A stretch of DNA of 64,000 nucleotides, taken from MAG-120531 sp038125995 (GTDB taxonomy: Bacteria; Bacteroidota; Bacteroidia; Flavobacteriales; Flavobacteriaceae). How positions within the stretch are numbered: position 1 is the stretch's first letter; each line of letters starts with the position of its first letter. Both the position numbers and the translations under genes were made by a program. The DNA is taken from assembly GCA_038125995.1 (NCBI GenBank), contig JAYPEX010000002.1:168615-232614 (forward strand), in the 5' to 3' direction. A model generated the notes under the pieces. It did not search any database. It was not told the origin of the DNA and saw only the letters and a list, made by a program, of their open reading frames with translations. Of this stretch, positions 60,519 to 64,000 are shown one piece after another.

Positions 60519-63500
60519 TTGCTAAGGTCCAAAGTGTCTGGAGCTCCTAATGGCACTTCCTCTTTTTCATCACTTATAAAATGACCAAATCTGTCAATAT
60601 AACTATTGAACAGTTCGCGCTCTTTGGTGGTTTTTTCTTCATCGTCAAAAGAGATGAGATAAATATCTACAATTCTTCGGTACCCTTCTAAATCCGATAC
60701 AATTTGATCGATATAGGCGTACTGAAAATCGTAATCAGTAAGAGCATAATAATTCAATCGTTCTTGATAAATCTTTTTGAGTTGATTGAATACGATTTCA
60801 CCTTTTTGGGTTTCACCAATTTGAAAATATCCCGATAAGAATGGTTCCACAAAGGAGTAAAACCCAAATTTTTCAACGGGCATCTTTTCAATAGAAAGAT
60901 CAATAATGTTTTTCGCCTTGTCGTATTTGTTTTCCTGAATTAACGTTTCTACGAGTCTGGCTAAGTTTCCTCTAAAGGTCAATCCTTGAATTCTAGTCTG
61001 AGTATCTAAATACACATCAGGATCTTCACTATTTCCCCATTCCCAATTCATAACGATGTCGTACATAAGGTCAGAGTCAATACGACCTAAATCGTATGCG
61101 TTTCTGTTCTCTGTTTTAATTGGAATCAGTTTAAATGCCAATCCATCGAGTTGTAAGTATTCTTTCATCCACAGATATTCACCAGGATCAAAACTTCCTC
61201 CAGAAAAATAAATAGGGCGTTCCCAATTATTATTCGCAAGTATGTCTAACATTAATATTCTGTTCTTACCTATAGCACTTTTTGGAAGATCGATATCGAT
61301 ATAATCGAGAATAAGATCTGCATCTTCTGCTTTGACGATTCCGCTTTTTAAGACATTCTCTTTATTGACAGGAACTCTAATTTTATTTGTAGGATAATAA
61401 ACAATATCGAGATTGTTCTCAGGATATTGAGAGATATCAGCGCCTTGTTGTTCTAAGAGATACTTTAGTTTGGTTCTAGGCTCACCAGAAGACACCCAGT
61501 TCATAAAATCTTTGATGTCCCAACGCTTGTCTGTTAGTTCTTGGAAATAAATAGCATCAAGCGAACCATATCTATAATCATTATGAGTTAACTGACTTGG
61601 TACGGGTTTAGAAGAATAGGCTTGACGTTTCATTTGATCGGCGTACCAATCGGTTGCAATCAAACTTGAATTGACAATACGAACATCGGTGCGATAGCCC
61701 TCAATTTCTTGAATATACCAAAGAGGGAAGGTGTCGTTATCACCAATGGTAAATAAGATAGCTCCATTGTCTTTTGAAGTAGACTCTAAATAGGCTTTAG
61801 CTGTCGATCGAGCCGTATATCGATTGGATCGATCGTGATCATCCCAGTTTTGAAAAGCCATTAAAAGAGGAACTGCTACAATACATAAACCGACCGTTGC
61901 AGGTGCTAACCAATTGGCAATTATTTTAGATTTTAATTCATCGAATAAACCATAAACTCCTAATCCGATCCAAATAGCAAATACATAGAAAGATCCTACA
62001 AGTGAGTAATCGCGTTCTCTTGGCTGAAAGATAGGAGGGTTGGTGTAAAATTGAATGGCGATTCCTGTAAATAGAAAGAATACTAATAGCGTCCAAAATT
62101 GTTTCTTATCTCTTTTGAATTGGAACGCAATACCGAGGAGCCCAAGGATTAAAGGGAGGAAGAAATACGTATTTCTTCCTTTGTTTTCCAATACTTCTGA
62201 CGGTAAATTATCTTGAGGCCCTAAGCGCATTTCATCGATAAAATTTATTCCTGACAACCAATTACCGTGTTGATCGTATTTGCCCTGTACATCGTCTTGT
62301 TTGCCGACATAGTTCCACAGTAGATACCTCCAATACATATAGCCAAACTGATAGCTGAACATATATTCTAGGTTCTCTAATAAGGTAGGAGGAAGTATCG
62401 TGATATAATCACTAAAATCTCTTAGAAATTGAACGTATTGTTCTTCTGTGATTTCACGGGTCATATAACCTCTTCTGAAATTTTCTACTGTTTCTTTGAG
62501 TTCTTTGCTATAGGCGTATTCGGATTTAATTCTAAATTCCAAGGGAGCAAAGTATTTCATATAATTTTCAGCGTTTTGCTCACTCCACATACGAGGTAAT
62601 AAACCTATGTGATCAGGGTCGGCACCCTGCATGGCTCCCTGGAAGTTGTTGACGATCTCGTAAGTTCCTGTCTGCTCGTTCTTTTCGTATTTTGGTTTGT
62701 CGTCTTTTGGAACGCTTACCATTGAAAAAGCATTGGAATAATAAGCGCCGTAAACTGGACTATCGACACTAGGGTACTGCTCACGGTTGTAATATGCGAG
62801 TAAGGACCTAGCATCTGAAGGGTCATTTTCGTTAATGATGACGCCTGAGTTAGCTCTAATAGGGAGCATCAGCCATGTTGAAAACCCTAACATCAAAAAC
62901 AAGGCAGATAGTATAAAGGTATTGGCTGTGTAATTCTTTGAGGCTCTCGTTTTTTTTAAGGCGTAATAAAAAACAGCAATAAAGGCGATGAGGGTGATAA
63001 TGGTTCCTGAATTAAAAGGAAGACCAATTTCATTTACGAAGAAAACTTCAGCCCAACCAAAGAGTTTGAGAACATAGGTTAGTGAAAACTTATAAACGAG
63101 CATCAGTGCTGTAACTGAAACGACATTAGCTATAAGAAAATTCTTTACGGTTGTGGTATTATAGCGTTTAAAGTAATAGAGTAATCCGATTGAAGGAATC
63201 GCTAAAAAGCCCATAAATTGAACTCCAAAAGTGAGTCCTATGATAAACCAAATAAGAATTAACCAACGATCTCCTCTAGGTTTGTCTAAATCATCGGTCC
63301 ATTTTAGCCCTAACCAGAGTAGAAGTGCCATTACAAAACTAGCAGAAGCATAAACCTCTGTTTCAACAGCATTAAACCAAAAACTATCAGAGAATGTGAA
63401 TGCTAGTGATCCCACAAGCGATGAACCTAGAAGAGCAATTGCTTTTTGTTCGCTCAATTCTTTGTTCTCTCCAATGAGTTTTCTACCCAAGTTGGTAATC

Positions 63501-63793
63501 GTCCAAAATAAAAATAGGATGGTAAAGGCTGAGGATACTCCAGATACATAGTTGACCATTCGTGCAATTTCAGTAGCATCAAAAGCAAACATTGCAAAAA
63601 AGGCTCCTATCATTTGAAGAAGTGGAGCTCCTGGTGGATGTCCTACTTGTAATTTGGCAGAAGTCGCTATATATTCACCTGCATCCCAATAACTTGCAGT
63701 GGGTTCCACAGTGATTCCATAAGTGATTAATGCAATTGCAAAGACGAACCATCCCAAACGTCGATTCCACAATTCAAATTGGCTTGAAAACAT
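60515..63793 (-). CDS. DUF2723 family large membrane protein (TMEM260-like)
   Basis: 1092 residues. The first ~270 and a second block near 550-660 are multi-pass membrane sequence; the rest is soluble, ending with a helical region (ENKYDKAKNIIDLSIEKMP) that looks TPR-like. The N-terminus TYGITVEPTASYWDAGEYIA and KLQVGHPPGAPLLQMIGAFF is the DUF2723 signature, where the Asp-Glu and His-Pro-Pro resemble GT-C glycosyltransferases; the eukaryotic relative TMEM260 is a protein O-mannosyltransferase. Protein O-glycosylation is known in Bacteroidota, so a glycosyltransferase role is plausible but inferred. Confidence 0.88.
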   Translation of the reverse strand: MFSSQFELWNRRLGWFVFAIALITYGITVEPTASYWDAGEYIATSAKLQVGHPPGAPLLQMIGAFFAMFAFDATEIARMVNYVSGVSSAFTILFLFWTITNLGRKLIGENKELSEQKAIALLGSSLVGSLAFTFSDSFWFNAVETEVYASASFVMALLLWLGLKWTDDLDKPRGDRWLILIWFIIGLTFGVQFMGFLAIPSIGLLYYFKRYNTTTVKNFLIANVVSVTALMLVYKFSLTYVLKLFGWAEVFFVNEIGLPFNSGTIITLIAFIAVFYYALKKTRASKNYTANTFILSALFLMLGFSTWLMLPIRANSGVIINENDPSDARSLLAYYNREQYPSVDSPVYGAYYSNAFSMVSVPKDDKPKYEKNEQTGTYEIVNNFQGAMQGADPDHIGLLPRMWSEQNAENYMKYFAPLEFRIKSEYAYSKELKETVENFRRGYMTREITEEQYVQFLRDFSDYITILPPTLLENLEYMFSYQFGYMYWRYLLWNYVGKQDDVQGKYDQHGNWLSGINFIDEMRLGPQDNLPSEVLENKGRNTYFFLPLILGLLGIAFQFKRDKKQFWTLLVFFLFTGIAIQFYTNPPIFQPRERDYSLVGSFYVFAIWIGLGVYGLFDELKSKIIANWLAPATVGLCIVAVPLLMAFQNWDDHDRSNRYTARSTAKAYLESTSKDNGAILFTIGDNDTFPLWYIQEIEGYRTDVRIVNSSLIATDWYADQMKRQAYSSKPVPSQLTHNDYRYGSLDAIYFQELTDKRWDIKDFMNWVSSGEPRTKLKYLLEQQGADISQYPENNLDIVYYPTNKIRVPVNKENVLKSGIVKAEDADLILDYIDIDLPKSAIGKNRILMLDILANNNWERPIYFSGGSFDPGEYLWMKEYLQLDGLAFKLIPIKTENRNAYDLGRIDSDLMYDIVMNWEWGNSEDPDVYLDTQTRIQGLTFRGNLARLVETLIQENKYDKAKNIIDLSIEKMPVEKFGFYSFVEPFLSGYFQIGETQKGEIVFNQLKKIYQERLNYYALTDYDFQYAYIDQIVSDLEGYRRIVDIYLISFDDEEKTTKERELFNSYIDRFGHFISDEKEEVPLGAPDTLDLSN

Positions 63794-63930
63794 AGTATTG
63801 TATTGATAAGCAGAGGCGAAAATACGAAAATCGTTTTAGCAAAACATCAAAAGTTTGTTAAACTCATTGGAATCAAAATGTACCTTTTTAAGAATCCCTA
63901 TAAAAAAAATTAAAATGAAGTCATTTTTAT

Positions 63931-63960
63931 TTGTGCAAATAAAACTTTGTATTAAATTTG
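63931..63960 (+). promoter_or_regulatory. Promoter of tRNA-Gln
   Basis: TTG (63931-63933), 19-nt spacer, TAAATTTG (63953-63960), 9 nt before the tRNA. Confidence 0.82.
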
Positions 63961-63969
63961 CAGCCGCAA

Positions 63970-64000
63970 TGGCCTATGGTGTAATTGGCAACACAGCTGG
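63970..64000 (+). tRNA. tRNA-Gln, 5' part only (cut by window edge)
   Basis: The 31 visible bases TGGCCTATGGTGTAATTGGC... begin with U1 and contain the D arm of bacterial tRNA-Gln and the start of the anticodon stem (GCTGG). The anticodon itself is beyond the edge; a consensus promoter precedes it. Confidence 0.85.

Overview
The window looks like a chromosomal segment of a low-GC member of the Bacteroidota, most likely family Flavobacteriaceae. The evidence is: about ten promoters of the Bacteroidota form TTTG-N17-19-TAnnTTTG; almost no Shine-Dalgarno sequences at the starts; a 1458-residue DnaE carrying its own proofreading exonuclease; a ribosomal protein S16 with a long Ala/Glu-rich tail; a HYC_CC_PP-family secreted protein beside a metal efflux pump; and the exbB-unknown-exbD-exbD block. 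I see no phage, insertion sequence, CRISPR array, integrase or plasmid replication gene, so this is mostly core genome with small accessory patches.

Layout. 1-3.7 kb: heavy-metal RND efflux pump (partial) and its small secreted partner. 4.0-7.2 kb: Bcr/CflA drug exporter, a truncated membrane-protein remnant, and a pol V pair in the unusual order umuC-umuD. 7.2-11.8 kb: glutaryl-CoA dehydrogenase-like gene, then a leftward operon rpsP-rimM-sulfatase-trmN6. 12.0-17.0 kb: dnaE, trxA and a structured intergenic region that may be a small RNA. 17.1-18.6 kb: thioredoxin-like protein, DUF1080 protein, tRNA-Asp. 18.8-24.5 kb: a carbohydrate patch with an SLC45-like sugar transporter, an LpxR-like protein, a NahK-like sugar kinase, a nucleotidyltransferase and a divergent GH109 glycosidase. 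24.5-25.0 kb: a strong candidate for an unannotated small RNA, next to a gene fragment. 25.0-29.3 kb: DUF456, lipoprotein-ruvC-hemW, dipeptidase, tRNA-Leu. 29.4-34.9 kb: sugar porter, waaA, aminotransferase, amidohydrolase and a small unknown gene. 35.0-43.5 kb: sucA-sucB, tatD-ansA, tRNA-Ser, Exb block. 43.5-57.1 kb, all leftward: rpoN, asnS, RND/MMPL exporter, frr, pyrH, tsf, rpsB, rpsI, rplM, polA, glycosylasparaginase. 57.2-64.0 kb: two small unknown genes, cutC, metallophosphoesterase, a thioredoxin-fold protein without cysteines, a DUF2723 membrane protein and the start of tRNA-Gln.

How the genes work together. Translation and ribosome assembly dominate (S2, S9, S13-type L13 operon, S16, RimM, EF-Ts, RRF, AsnRS, four tRNAs). 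DNA replication and repair is represented by DnaE-exo, Pol I, RuvC and pol V. Glycan turnover is suggested by the sulfatase, DUF1080 protein, GH109, glycosylasparaginase, hexosamine kinase/nucleotidyltransferase pair and two sugar transporters.

The most promising undescribed items are: (i) a ~90-nt three-hairpin RNA at 24.74-24.83 kb with a consensus promoter, an upstream 14-bp perfect palindrome and an intrinsic terminator; (ii) a second run of three hairpins ending in a terminator after trxA; (iii) an inverted repeat framing the promoter of umuC-umuD; (iv) the GH109/kinase/nucleotidyltransferase divergent locus as a possible amino-sugar salvage module; (v) a cysteine-free thioredoxin under a strong promoter. 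All functional statements rest on motif recognition by eye; no database search was run.
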